Below, one piece after another: positions 55,101 to 62,971 of a stretch of DNA of 64,000 bases. The stretch covers positions 1-64,000 of the forward strand of contig CAMLLO010000006.1 in the NCBI GenBank assembly GCA_946480915.1, given 5' to 3'. Below the pieces are notes generated by a model. The model saw only the letters and a program-made list of their open reading frames with translations. It did not search any database and was not told the DNA's origin. Within the stretch, counting starts at the first letter, position 1. Each line of letters opens with the position of its first letter. This DNA comes from an uncultured Sphingobacteriaceae bacterium (GTDB lineage Bacteria > Bacteroidota > Bacteroidia > Sphingobacteriales > Sphingobacteriaceae). A program made the position numbers and the translations under genes.

Positions 55101-55501
55101 ACTTCGCTGGATTTTATTGATCTTTCAGCGTTTTGCTCAATGCCTTTTCTTTTAAGAGCAACTGTTTTCTGAACTATTATATAGCTAATAGGAAGATTTG
55201 AAAAGCATTGGTCAAGTACCTTATCAATCGATTGATTGTCTACATCGATATTTAATGTCCTTGTTTTAATGCCATCAAGCTTGTTATCATATAGAAACTG
55301 ATAGCCGGTTTGCTTTTCTATTAATATTAAAACTTTTTTAAGAGTCGTATTTTTTTGATGAAGAGTTACGTTTTGACTATATGTTTTAGCACTTACCTGG
55401 GCAAGAGCCAAAACCATAAAAACGACGATGAGTTTCATAACCATTAAAATTTTGGATACGCCGGGCCAGACCGCTAGTGCGCAGTTCCACTTTAATTTCA
55501 T
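52157..55501 (-). CDS. SusC/RagA-family TonB-dependent transporter with STN signalling domain
   Basis: A 1114-residue importer. The signal peptide (about 15-43) is followed by an STN domain (about 45-110, NVTLHQKNTTLKKVLILIEK), a carboxypeptidase-regulatory-like domain (about 138-212), the plug (about 220-345, with EALVLVDGLASSINDVDP and SIYGTRAANGVILIET) and a barrel ending in YTFGMNVKF. The STN domain is the part that touches FecR-type anti-sigma factors, and a FecR gene lies 270 bases upstream on the same strand. It therefore imports glycan and also reports it. No sigma gene adjoins this operon. Confidence 0.95.
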   Translation of the reverse strand: MKLKWNCALAVWPGVSKILMVMKLIVVFMVLALAQVSAKTYSQNVTLHQKNTTLKKVLILIEKQTGYQFLYDNKLDGIKTRTLNIDVDNQSIDKVLDQCFSNLPISYIIVQKTVALKRKGIEQNAERSIKSSEVHKVKGIVTDDKGNVLPGVSIKVEATNVGTVTNSKGEYELNVEEGATLLFSYIGFASQKISVSGKSRIDVVMQIDEIASKLQEVVVVGYGTQKKVNLTGSVSSISADELESRPITQASQALAGLATGVTVSQGSGRPGNDGAAITIRGLGSFGAGTEALVLVDGLASSINDVDPNNIKSISVLKDAASASIYGTRAANGVILIETKRGQAGKLQINYNNYAGWQKVTELPQFLESGEYAELRGGYTAEQIALYKSGSDPDNYPNVPHLKKLLNSGSGFQTNHSLSFMGGNENNSYLFSLGYLKQDGIVAENTYDKYNFLLNYDSKLKKNLSLKFNLNGFSAGTNEPRHSSGDMTNMIAFAVREPAIFAGAKSDGTYGYQDNFSPEAWLASESFINRKNKNFLGGVELSWEIVKGLSLSGKGGYKYFNYTDNDFISEVVFDKNKTVGPNRLAINTGDNSLLTLQSLLQYSKAIKQHSFNVLAGYSQEEYQQDWMSASRDRFANNSLYELNAGAASNMQSSGSGTEWALRSYFGRVNYSFAGKYLLEANARYDGTSRFPKKGRWGFFPSVSAGWRISEESFIKDNLSWIDNLKLRASWGQLGNQNISDYPYQNVLALGQNYTFGGTLAPGAKVNRLANADVTWETTQITDIGLDLGILNGKLDVTLDFFDKTTSDILYPVSVSSVLGLATSDVNAGEVKNTGFELMFNYKTSIGKLNIGLAPNFSYIKNRVTKLADGKMRDIGKGLFVGESLRPIYGYVADGLFVDAADVASYPTQPIAGQPGVIRFKDISGPDGVPDGKVDATYDRKVLASTFPKYSYGATVNADYKGFDFSLLLQGLAGLKKQMGNYQAFAFYNGGNIQRWQADNAWTEANPNPNALYPKLTSLGLGSQNVQTSTFWNRNASFLRVKNVQVGYTIPKSAIQKLSISQLRLFFGGQNLFSANHFYTGWDPEMSQGGGDQRGGDNTPFYPITSIYTFGMNVKF

Positions 55502-55573
55502 AATTTTGCTTAATTTGGGTTAAAACGTTAGTTTATAAATTCTTACTTCTGATGATTGGTACCCAGATATTTG

Positions 55574-55606
55574 CCGGGAAAGTGTTAGAGCACTTCCCGG
55601 TTTTTT
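55574..55606 (+). terminator. Hairpin with T run between FecR and susC, facing the + strand
   Basis: CCGGGAAAGTG pairs with CACTTCCCGG (one bulge) around TTAGAG, followed by six T on the + strand. Both flanking genes run on the - strand, so it faces antisense transcription. On the - strand the same stem lies upstream of susC and could act as a leader structure. A second AT-rich inverted repeat lies at about 55607-55652. Confidence 0.55.
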
Positions 55607-55771
55607 ATAATAATAATGTAGATAATAATGACAACTGTTTCTACATTATATTATCGGGCACACCGTTTAAATGGGCTTTCGTATCTCTTTCTTCATGATT
55701 TTGGTTTAAATGATTAATTATAGTATTTGTTAATGCAACTCAACTGGGTCCTTATCCGAGTTCACCCGGCA

Positions 55772-56956
55772 TTAATTGATAACGGTTACTTTTCTTCCTT
55801 CAATTCGGAATTTTATTCCCTCAAACTCCAGTATTTTTATCAATCCGGAAAGATTAACATTTCTGGACATTCTACCACTAAGTTCTGTTGTGGGAATGTC
55901 ACCCACATACTTAACCTCTATATCATACCAACGGGCTGCATTTCGCATAATTTCCTCGATTCCAGCATCCTTAAAATTAAAAAGTCCATTTTTCCAGGCT
56001 ATTTCCCCTTCTGCATCGAAGTCATCCCGCACTTTAAATTGCGAATTACTTATTACTGCTTGCTCGCCTGGTCTTAAAACAGCAGCACCTTTTACACCTT
56101 TTACTTTAACAACGCCTTCAATTAATGTAGCCTTTGTTTCATCATCAGTGTAAGCTGAGACATTAAAGTGTGTACCTAAAACCTTCACTTCGGCTTTGTC
56201 AGTCTTAACGATAAATGGCATGGATGCATTTTTAGCCACTTCAAAATAGGCCTCACCCTTTAAATAGACTTTACGTTCTGTGCCGTTAAACTCTATTGGA
56301 TAACGTAATTCGGATTTTGAATTCATCCATACTTTTGTACCATCAGCAAGTATTAATCTATATTCCCCACCGGCCGGAATCAAAACAGTATTAAAAAAAT
56401 CTATTTTTCCGGTTTGTGAATGGTTACTTGTATTATAAGACAGGATATCATTATTATTATTTATAAAAGTGCCATTGTCTTCATCAATGTTCCTGCGAAC
56501 GCCTGAATCAAGTACAACACTCTCACCGTTGCTTAAGGTCAGTATCGCACGTTTACTTCCCGGCTTAATGTCATTAGTGCGGGCTGACTGAACCGATTTC
56601 TTTTCCGTTTCTCCTTTTTCCTCATCTGACAAATAAAACAAAAGACCAAAAGTTATAAGAACAGGGATAAGAATGGCTGCATATTTTAATATACCGGGAT
56701 AAAGAGGCCGAGATTCGGGAGTTTTATAAATTCTTCGATAAAGCTTGTTCCATGCCTGATTTGAATCAATCGCCCTAAAAGTATTTTGTTGGTTTTCCAG
56801 GTAAGTACTATCAACAAACTTCTTAAAAAACGTCCGATTCTCAGGGTGCTCATTCACCCACTTTTGAAGATACAAATCCTCTGCTTCGGTGATATCTCCT
56901 TTCAATAATTTACTGATTAAATCAGCAATCTGAAAATTTTGGTTAGTCCTGTCCAT
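55772..56956 (-). CDS. FecR-family anti-sigma factor
   Basis: A 394-residue single-pass membrane regulator. The cytoplasmic N-terminal part (1-80) would hold the sigma factor, one helix lies at about 88-106 (YAAILIPVLITFGLLFYL), the FecR domain spans about 185-285 (IPAGGEYRLILADGTKVWMN and the AYFEVAKNASMPFIVKTDKA segment), and a C-terminal DUF4974-like domain ends at 394. It is expected to interact with the STN domain of the SusC encoded 270 bases downstream. A matching sigma gene would normally precede it; upstream here is only an NTF2-like gene. The orphan sigma factor at 35116-35667 is the candidate partner. Confidence 0.94.
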   Translation of the reverse strand: MDRTNQNFQIADLISKLLKGDITEAEDLYLQKWVNEHPENRTFFKKFVDSTYLENQQNTFRAIDSNQAWNKLYRRIYKTPESRPLYPGILKYAAILIPVLITFGLLFYLSDEEKGETEKKSVQSARTNDIKPGSKRAILTLSNGESVVLDSGVRRNIDEDNGTFINNNNDILSYNTSNHSQTGKIDFFNTVLIPAGGEYRLILADGTKVWMNSKSELRYPIEFNGTERKVYLKGEAYFEVAKNASMPFIVKTDKAEVKVLGTHFNVSAYTDDETKATLIEGVVKVKGVKGAAVLRPGEQAVISNSQFKVRDDFDAEGEIAWKNGLFNFKDAGIEEIMRNAARWYDIEVKYVGDIPTTELSGRMSRNVNLSGLIKILEFEGIKFRIEGRKVTVIN

Positions 56957-57057
56957 CCGGGTTTATACCTATACAAACAACTATAGTTTAAAACCGGGTG
57001 ACAATCGGAGATACTTTTTTTTAATCATTAGTTTCAACCGCAGCTTTTGATTAATCA

Positions 57058-57076
57058 AGGGAGCAATTTGCTCCCT
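57058..57076 (-). terminator. Hairpin after the NTF2-like gene pair
   Basis: AGGGAGC pairs with GCTCCCT around AATTT. Read on the - strand it lies about 30 bases after the stop at 57107 and separates the NTF2-like pair from FecR, so FecR has its own promoter. Confidence 0.65.
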
Positions 57077-57106
57077 GACCCATCCTCTGGTGATTGTGAC
57101 TAAATG

Positions 57107-57493
57107 TTATTTCCAAAACTCATCTTCAGCAGGCTGATCTTCAGAAAAAAGCCATACTTGAACTATTTTTCCACCTACCACTTCATACAAATCGTTACCA
57201 TTCATGTCTATCGATTTGTCACCGGTCTTCGCACTAAAACGAACAGGGCAAGAAACAAAATTTCCATTAACCATCATTGCACCCGCAGGTTTGATAACTA
57301 ATGAACCTTGTGTTGCACCCATCATATCGCCAAGCATTTTGCCAATAGCATCGAGCCCTGTCTTTGTTCCAGAAAATTTATTGTTTCCCGGTTGATGCCA
57401 TTTTGCATCGGGGCCGAAATACGAAAATGCTGCAGGAATATCTCCTTTCGAAAGAGCTATTGAATAGGACTCTACTACTTCTTTTGCTGTCAT
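57107..57493 (-). CDS. NTF2-like (SnoaL-type) protein, first of a pair
   Basis: A 128-residue protein of the NTF2-like/SnoaL superfamily of cone-shaped folds. It opens AKEVVESYSIALSKGDIPAA and shows FGPDAKWHQPGNNKFSGTK, then the C-terminal VGGKIVQVWLFSEDQP. No specific substrate or catalytic set can be assigned. It lies 32 bases after a second NTF2-like gene and both are divergent from an HxlR regulator, so they are likely controlled by it. Confidence 0.82.
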   Translation of the reverse strand: MTAKEVVESYSIALSKGDIPAAFSYFGPDAKWHQPGNNKFSGTKTGLDAIGKMLGDMMGATQGSLVIKPAGAMMVNGNFVSCPVRFSAKTGDKSIDMNGNDLYEVVGGKIVQVWLFSEDQPAEDEFWK

Positions 57494-57525
57494 GTTTTTA
57501 ATTATTTAATGGATAAATATTACTA

Positions 57526-57903
57526 TTAGAACATCGGATTATTATTACCACGACTATCAGGCATCTGCATCATAGCGTCCCAGTGCTCGGCTAATTTTTC
57601 TTTTTCGACACGATAAATGTCTATGAATCTCCATTCCTTTCCGGCCATTTCATAACGAGAATGAAGGAAAACAATATCACCATCTGCAACAACGTGTTTG
57701 AACGCTATTTTTTGTTTTGGTACACCTTGTGAGATAAGCATTTGAACAAGAGCCTTTACTCCTTCCGGACCGTCGGCTGTTGTCGGATTATGTTGTAAGA
57801 AATCCTTACTCATATATTCATCTACCCCAGTGACGTCTAAATCACCAAAAATTCTTTGATAAGCTGTAATAGCGATTTTCTTGTTTGTTTCTACCTGTGA
57901 CAT
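57526..57903 (-). CDS. NTF2-like (SnoaL-type) protein, second of a pair
   Basis: A 125-residue protein of the SnoaL/NTF2-like superfamily. Typical segments are YMSKDFLQHNPTTADGPEGV and DGDIVFLHSRYEMAGKEWRF, ending in a helical tail (EHWDAMMQMPDSRGNNN). This is the SnoaL-like type often annotated as polyketide-cyclase-like; no polyketide genes are nearby. It starts 110 bases from the divergent HxlR gene with a palindrome between them. Confidence 0.85.
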   Translation of the reverse strand: MSQVETNKKIAITAYQRIFGDLDVTGVDEYMSKDFLQHNPTTADGPEGVKALVQMLISQGVPKQKIAFKHVVADGDIVFLHSRYEMAGKEWRFIDIYRVEKEKLAEHWDAMMQMPDSRGNNNPMF

Positions 57904-57958
57904 ACTGTTTCATTTAAAAGTTATTTTCACAAAAGTATTGTGAACCTTACCTTTGTAC

Positions 57959-57985
57959 AAGTACGTACCTGAAAGTTGGGTACTT
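57959..57985. promoter_or_regulatory. Candidate HxlR operator between divergent genes
   Basis: Overlapping inverted repeats: AAGTAC (57959-57964) with GTACTT (57980-57985), and GTACC (57965-57969) with GGTAC (57979-57983). They lie in the 110-base gap between the NTF2-like pair and the HxlR gene, about 30 bases before the HxlR start. The spacing suits a dimeric winged-helix regulator controlling both directions. Confidence 0.5.
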
Positions 57986-58013
57986 ACTAAATAGTTAGAA
58001 ACACTGAATATCA

Positions 58014-58346
58014 ATGGAAAAAAATCAGAAAATTATCTTACAATCGGACGAAAATTGCCCGGTAAGGAAGTCACTATATATACTGAGTGGTAAATGGAGA
58101 TTGCTAATATTATTTCAAATAAATGAAAGAGTATTAAGATATGGGGAACTCAAAAGAACCATCCCAGGTATTAGCGAAAAAATGCTAATTCAAGAGTTAA
58201 ATTTTTTAGTAGAACATAAATTCATTTCTAAAAAATCATTCCCAGAAATACCACCAAGAGTTGAATACAGTTTGACCAAACTTGGACTGAACACCTTGCC
58301 CATTGTTGACAAACTTGCTGAATTTGGCTTAGAAAACTTAAATTAA
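58014..58346 (+). CDS. HxlR-family transcriptional regulator
   Basis: A 110-residue winged-helix regulator. The N-terminal Cys of DENCPVRKSLYILSGKW is the conserved HxlR position that senses electrophiles or redox change in several members. RYGELKRTIPGISEKMLIQE is the recognition part and RVEYSLTKLGLNTLPIVDKL the wing and dimer helix. It is divergent from two NTF2-like genes. Its inducer is unknown; electrophile or quinone stress is a family-based guess. Confidence 0.92.
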   Translation: MEKNQKIILQSDENCPVRKSLYILSGKWRLLILFQINERVLRYGELKRTIPGISEKMLIQELNFLVEHKFISKKSFPEIPPRVEYSLTKLGLNTLPIVDKLAEFGLENLN

Positions 58347-58419
58347 ATTGCTTACCGCGAAAAACTTGGCTGCAAGCTAATAAAGAACACCCAATTGAAC
58401 AATCAAATTTCATAAGACA

Positions 58420-59042
58420 GATTGCGGAGTTAATTTCCTGTTAAATGTATTACCATCAGAAGAAATCAAAGAAAACTACTTAAGCAATGAAATATTTAAT
58501 ACAGACTTTTTTGAAATTATCTTTTTCAAAACGGGTAAGGGATCAATCGTACTAAATCACCAAAACATTACTATTAAAGACAATTCTGTTGTTTTTATAT
58601 CACCCTTTCAAAAAAGAAAGTGGAACTTAAATAGAACAAACTTAGATTTTAAGGTTCTCGCTTTTCAAGAAGACTTCCTGAATGATTTTTTTGCTGATAA
58701 ACTATTTACATATCGTCTCTTCTATTTTTATCAATTGGTTTATCCTTTGCTAATGCAGATCGACAAAATTTCGTTTAAAAGCTTTGGGAACAGCTAAACG
58801 AAATTAAAACAGAACTTGTAAATACAAAAGCAGATAGCGTACACATCATAAGATCTTTATTGTACTACTTACTGCAAAAACTAAACCGAGAATACGCTCA
58901 AAATCACAGTCTATCAAATGAAAATTCCGCTAACCATTAGGCATGTCAGTTTAAAAAGCTACTTGAAATACATATTAAGGAAAAACAGCGAATAAGTGAT
59001 TATACTCAGTTACTTAAAATTAGCCGCAAAGATGAGAAATAA
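58420..59042 (+). pseudogene. Broken AraC-family regulator gene
   Basis: A cupin-like domain is readable (NYLSNEIFNTDFFEIIFFKT and DNSVVFISPFQKRKWNLNR). A one-base shift near 58780 changes frame into LWEQLNEIKTELVNTKADSV, an in-frame TAG lies at 58938-58940, and the reading continues FKKLLEIHIKEKQRISDYTQ LLKISRKDEK to a stop. The last part matches the first helix-turn-helix of an AraC protein, but the second HTH is gone, and no start codon is evident. The gene is inactive. Confidence 0.8.
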
Positions 59043-59103
59043 GGTGTTTGATCGATTGTTGCCCTATTTAACAGGGTCGGAGAGATGTTATGTAAAATTT
59101 AAA

Positions 59104-59119
59104 CTCCCGTTACCGGGAG
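59104..59119 (-). terminator. Terminator of the DUF2892 gene
   Basis: CTCCCG pairs with CGGGAG around a four-base loop. Read on the - strand, T-rich sequence follows. It lies just after the stop at 59128. Confidence 0.75.
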
Positions 59120-59127
59120 CTTAATCA

Positions 59128-59448
59128 CTAATACGATTCTGTTGGCATAGCAGTAACCGGTACTGTTGGTGAAGTTAAAGGTGCATCTTCACGAGCCATA
59201 TTTTCCATTTTCTCTTTTATCGGACAATATCCGGTTAGACCTCTATAAAGGAGCACGCCGCCTAAGCCTAGTTCCGTTAATGCTAAATACGGATGGGAGA
59301 AAATATTCGTGATACCTTTCAGGGTGATGAACGCCCCACTACCAATTGAGACAATACGTTCTGACTTGCCAACATTTCCATTTATATTTTCCTGAAGAAC
59401 CGAACTGTTTAAAGTATCCGAGAGCTTGTTAATTATTGAATTTTCCAT
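59128..59448 (-). CDS. DUF2892 family membrane protein
   Basis: A 106-residue protein. The central part (VGKSERIVSIGSGAFITLKG to about residue 75) matches the DUF2892 pattern, with two hydrophobic stretches and the typical LLYRGLTGYCPIKEKM. The single Cys of GYCP is conserved in the family, which is sometimes fused to rhodanese domains. N- and C-terminal ends are variable. Function unknown; several members are stress-related. Confidence 0.82.
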   Translation of the reverse strand: MENSIINKLSDTLNSSVLQENINGNVGKSERIVSIGSGAFITLKGITNIFSHPYLALTELGLGGVLLYRGLTGYCPIKEKMENMAREDAPLTSPTVPVTAMPTESY

Positions 59449-59792
59449 AGTTTCTTATGATGTTTTAAAGAATAACCCCGTAAGTAAGGGACTGTTTTCT
59501 GGTTTTTAAATATTTGTGTACCGTCTCAAAGGATAGACTAACCGAGTTCTTGGTCCGGTTTACCTATTTATGATTGTTCAGGATTGGACGCAGCATTAAT
59601 TTTATATCGACAAACTTAATTTCAGATGAAATCGATACATTCTATACTTGTAGCCCTGGCTTTATTGCTGTTTTTCTATTCTGTTTCAAAGATGGACCTG
59701 TATAAAAAGGATAGAAAATCGGGGATTTGCTTAACGCGTTAATTGTTGATTTTTTCGCCAGAAAATTTCGTAAAGATCAGCATTTTGGCAGA
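59449..59792. other. Intergenic region between the DUF2892 and AsmA-like genes
   Basis: About 345 bases. It carries the promoter of the DUF2892 gene on the - strand and a possible 38-codon + strand gene at 59626-59742. Nothing else recognised. Confidence 0.4.
59626..59742 (+). CDS. Possible 38-residue membrane peptide
   Basis: ATG at 59626 opens a short frame: MKSIHSILVALALLLFFYSV is a hydrophobic helix, followed by a basic tail (MDLYKKDRKSGICLTR). It is the only frame of note in this gap. It could be a real small membrane peptide or chance; no homologue is recognised. Confidence 0.3.
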   Translation: MKSIHSILVALALLLFFYSVSKMDLYKKDRKSGICLTR

Positions 59793-62294
59793 TTAGCGCA
59801 GATTTCTCTGTTCTTTCCTTTCCTGTTTTTTTAATGCTTTTTCTTGTTTTTCTTTTGCTTTCACTTCTTTTTCCTGGTCCTTCTCCTCATCCTTTTTGCC
59901 GAGCTTAAATTTTACATTTCCGTTTTCATCATCCTGACCTCTTAAGTTTATCACAATACCGTTGTCAAACCGTTCTCTTTTTAAGCTATCTGAGAGGCCA
60001 ATGTCTCTTTTCGGATTACGAATCGGAATTCTCAGTACTATGTCGGATCCAACAGGCATGCCATAAACTCCTTCAATATATAAATTGAGCACGCTAGACT
60101 GAATATACATCGGGTGGATAGTAATCTTGTTGCCTTTTATATCCAGAGTATTCTTCAGATTGGTGAAGGTGATGTTTGAAAAATCACGATTGGGGAAAGC
60201 AAAAGCGCCTATTTTCTGCATTGGTTCAAAGTTTAGAAGAGCGCCGTTTTTAATATCGAAATTCACAGAACCATTAATTGATTTTGGCACTATTTGCCCG
60301 TTTTCTTTCATAAGTCCGGAAACCGAGGTTCTTGAATTGAAAACGCCCCGTAGATTTTGATATGCGATGGCATCCTGTCCAAAGTTTTCGAAAGCATGAA
60401 ACAGCTTTGGAAGATTTACATTGATGATCTTTGTGTTAACGTTGAAGCGATTAATTGGCCCCGATTGATCAATGTTTCCTTTAACCTGCAATTTTCCGTC
60501 TGCATGATTAAAACTCACATCCTGAAGATCAATGCCCGATTGTTTCAATAAAATACTCGAATGCAAATTTCTGGCTTCGAAATTCCGGTAAATGAGTTTG
60601 CCGGCCTCGAGATCTAAATGGACATTTGCTTGTTCGAGAACCTGATCTAATTGATTAAATATCCGGGCTGAAGAACTGTTGCTTGCCCTCTTTTTTCGGA
60701 TTGTTTTTCTTCGGCTAAGAAATACGAGAAACTCGCTCAGGTTAATTTGAGGGCTCTTTACATGCCAGTCTAATTCAATTCGTCTCGGGTTGGTATAATA
60801 CAGGCTTAAGAAATTTAAAAGCGAGCCCTCCATCGAAAAAGTGCTGTTTTGGCTTTTTGCCCGAAGATTTTTAAGAAATAGATCCTGCCCCTTAAATAAA
60901 AATAGTCCGCTGATCCCGGAAAATGTTATATTTCTTGGTTGATAATTTAATGTGGCGTTACTAAGTTGTAAAGTGCCATTTATATAAGGTTGGATGCTGT
61001 TGCTTTTGTTGTAAGGCGCCCTGTACAATATGTTAAGCCGGGCTCTTCCATGATGAAAGTGGAAGCTTTCCGACCCCGATAAGCTATTTAGTTTTTCAAG
61101 TGCAAACTCTGATTCAAACCGCCCTTCCAACACCGGGTTGGTTAAATTAAGCACGCTCACAGTGTCTGCTTTAAAAGGTATTGCGTAATAGGTGCCTTTG
61201 AGGTTTGCAAAACCAATCATCGAATTCCTGTCGTTAAATCCCTGACCCTTTTTGAACTCATTTTCAAAATATCCGGTGAAACTGGAATTTCGAATCTTTT
61301 CTCCCAAAATGGTCAAGTCATTCTTTTCAACTTTCCAGGATACCTGGATCTTAGGATCTCCTCGTTTTTTAAAACCTCCCTGGATTATTGCCTTTACAAA
61401 AAACGGATCTTTGAGATTATATCTTTTTAGCTTAGAAGATATATTCTCTGTCAACAAGACAATAACGTCTTTAAATTTTATTTGAGGCGCAATAATAGTG
61501 AGTTTAAAGTCCGATGCCTTTTCTGTAGATCTGAACCTGCCCCCAATTTTAAGTCTTTCTTTACCAATCGTTACATCTTGTACTGGGATCGAAAGTATGC
61601 CTGATTCAAGAGCATAGTTCATATTAAGGTTCGCGCGAAATAGCTGGTTTTTTATAAAGCTACCCCTCGATTGATTAAATACGAGCGAATTAACCTTGGT
61701 CTTTGTGTTGAAATTAGCTTTCCAACCTGTTTTATCATAATCAAATTTGGCAATAAGTGAATGGATCTGAAAGTTGAAAAGCTTTTTTCTTTGTTGATTT
61801 TCCTGAATAAATAGTACATTTTCTAATTCGACGCGCTTTATATTCTTTTTTTTGCTTCCTTCATCATGGCTGTTTCCCCTCGCCAAAGCGGTATTGTTAC
61901 TCAATCCAAGGCTGTCTGTAAAAAGATAAATTTCCCCGTTATTGATACGTAGTTTCTTAATTTCGGGAGTTTTTCCGATTAAGGAAAGGACGTTAAAGGA
62001 CACAAAAACCTCCTCTGCCTTTAATAGATTATGACCGTGTTGCTCAAACAGACTGTCTTTTAATAATACATTGTGCAACTTAACTGAGATTCCGGGAAAG
62101 CCATGCAGAAGGGCAGCATCCATGCTTCCAATGGTAAGTTTACCATTGATGTTATTATTTAGCTGTGTTGAAACTGCTTTTAAAAAAGCTTTTTTATTGT
62201 AAGTAATATAGGCTGCAAGTCCAAGCCAAAGTATAATCAGTATTCCCAGAGCAATTCCTATAATTCTTAGGATGATCTTTACTTGTCTTGACAT
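59793..62294 (-). CDS. Large AsmA-like inner-membrane-anchored protein
   Basis: An 833-residue protein of the AsmA/TamB-like repeating beta-groove group. An N-terminal helix (about 7-30, ILRIIGIALGILIILWLGLA) anchors it, and the typical AsmA opening follows: NINGKLTIGSMDAALLHGFP. The middle is beta-rich. The C-terminal AsmA_2-like part (about 640-780) includes LPKLFHAFENFGQDAIAYQN and GNKITIHPMYIQSSVLNLYI. The last 40 residues are a Lys/Glu/Gln-rich tail. Such proteins span the periplasm and are linked to phospholipid movement to the outer membrane or to envelope integrity. Confidence 0.9.
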   Translation of the reverse strand: MSRQVKIILRIIGIALGILIILWLGLAAYITYNKKAFLKAVSTQLNNNINGKLTIGSMDAALLHGFPGISVKLHNVLLKDSLFEQHGHNLLKAEEVFVSFNVLSLIGKTPEIKKLRINNGEIYLFTDSLGLSNNTALARGNSHDEGSKKKNIKRVELENVLFIQENQQRKKLFNFQIHSLIAKFDYDKTGWKANFNTKTKVNSLVFNQSRGSFIKNQLFRANLNMNYALESGILSIPVQDVTIGKERLKIGGRFRSTEKASDFKLTIIAPQIKFKDVIVLLTENISSKLKRYNLKDPFFVKAIIQGGFKKRGDPKIQVSWKVEKNDLTILGEKIRNSSFTGYFENEFKKGQGFNDRNSMIGFANLKGTYYAIPFKADTVSVLNLTNPVLEGRFESEFALEKLNSLSGSESFHFHHGRARLNILYRAPYNKSNSIQPYINGTLQLSNATLNYQPRNITFSGISGLFLFKGQDLFLKNLRAKSQNSTFSMEGSLLNFLSLYYTNPRRIELDWHVKSPQINLSEFLVFLSRRKTIRKKRASNSSSARIFNQLDQVLEQANVHLDLEAGKLIYRNFEARNLHSSILLKQSGIDLQDVSFNHADGKLQVKGNIDQSGPINRFNVNTKIINVNLPKLFHAFENFGQDAIAYQNLRGVFNSRTSVSGLMKENGQIVPKSINGSVNFDIKNGALLNFEPMQKIGAFAFPNRDFSNITFTNLKNTLDIKGNKITIHPMYIQSSVLNLYIEGVYGMPVGSDIVLRIPIRNPKRDIGLSDSLKRERFDNGIVINLRGQDDENGNVKFKLGKKDEEKDQEKEVKAKEKQEKALKKQERKEQRNLR

Positions 62295-62499
62295 ATAAAA
62301 TAAATGAGGAGTACAGATGCTATCATGAAAGGGGAGATTAGTTGTTTTTGATACAACAGCTTAAAAGCTAACATGTTCCAGGATAGGAAAAAAATAAACT
62401 TTTGTTAGGTATTTGTTAGATTTGAGATGCTTGGTATAGGTGCCTTTTCCTGGTTAGATGGAATTAGATGTTAAAACAATAATATAAGCCTTGTTGTCT

Positions 62500-62913
62500 A
62501 TGTTAAAAATGGAATTATCAATTCAAATAACATGGTTGTTTATGCTCTCAATTCCGGTGGCCTGTATTGCCTGGACAGTTACGCATGAGGAAGTATTTAG
62601 AGAACCGCGGGAATACTGCCTCCGTCGCTCTCAAGACTGCAGAAGTGCACTTAAGAGAAAATTCTTTTATTTGTTTACTTGCGAATACTGCTTTAGTCAC
62701 TATGTCGTAGCATTCTTCCTCATAGTAACAAAGTTTCATTTCCTTTTTTCAGACTGGCGCGGCTATTTAATATCAGGCTTTTCGATGGTTTGGATAGCAA
62801 ATCTTTATATGAGTTTATATGCACTTATACGCACCGATTTGAAAAAAGGGAGGATACTCACTCAGATTGAACAGCAAAAAATCCAGGATGATGAATCCAA
62901 TGCTGAAAAATAA
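62500..62913 (+). CDS. Small membrane protein with a CxxC motif, DUF1360-like
   Basis: A 137-residue protein with hydrophobic stretches at about 8-25, 66-82 and 90-110. Between them lies YLFTCEYCFSHYVV, a CxxC followed by a His-Tyr segment that recalls the CxxCxxxW pattern of DUF1360 proteins; the likeness is moderate. A charged C-terminal tail follows (RTDLKKGRILTQIEQQ). I start at ATG 62500; a TTG at 62491 and an ATG at 62509 are alternatives. Function unknown. Confidence 0.65.
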   Translation: MLKMELSIQITWLFMLSIPVACIAWTVTHEEVFREPREYCLRRSQDCRSALKRKFFYLFTCEYCFSHYVVAFFLIVTKFHFLFSDWRGYLISGFSMVWIANLYMSLYALIRTDLKKGRILTQIEQQKIQDDESNAEK

Positions 62914-62971
62914 GAGAGCTTTCTGGCCATTGTTAATCTTCTTTGTATTTATAAACAAGCTATTTTTGTGC

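Noticed and set aside
55727..56153. Two + strand open frames (116 and 125 codons) opposite FecR
   Set aside because: They lie inside the well-supported FecR gene, overlap each other in different frames and show no recognisable family.
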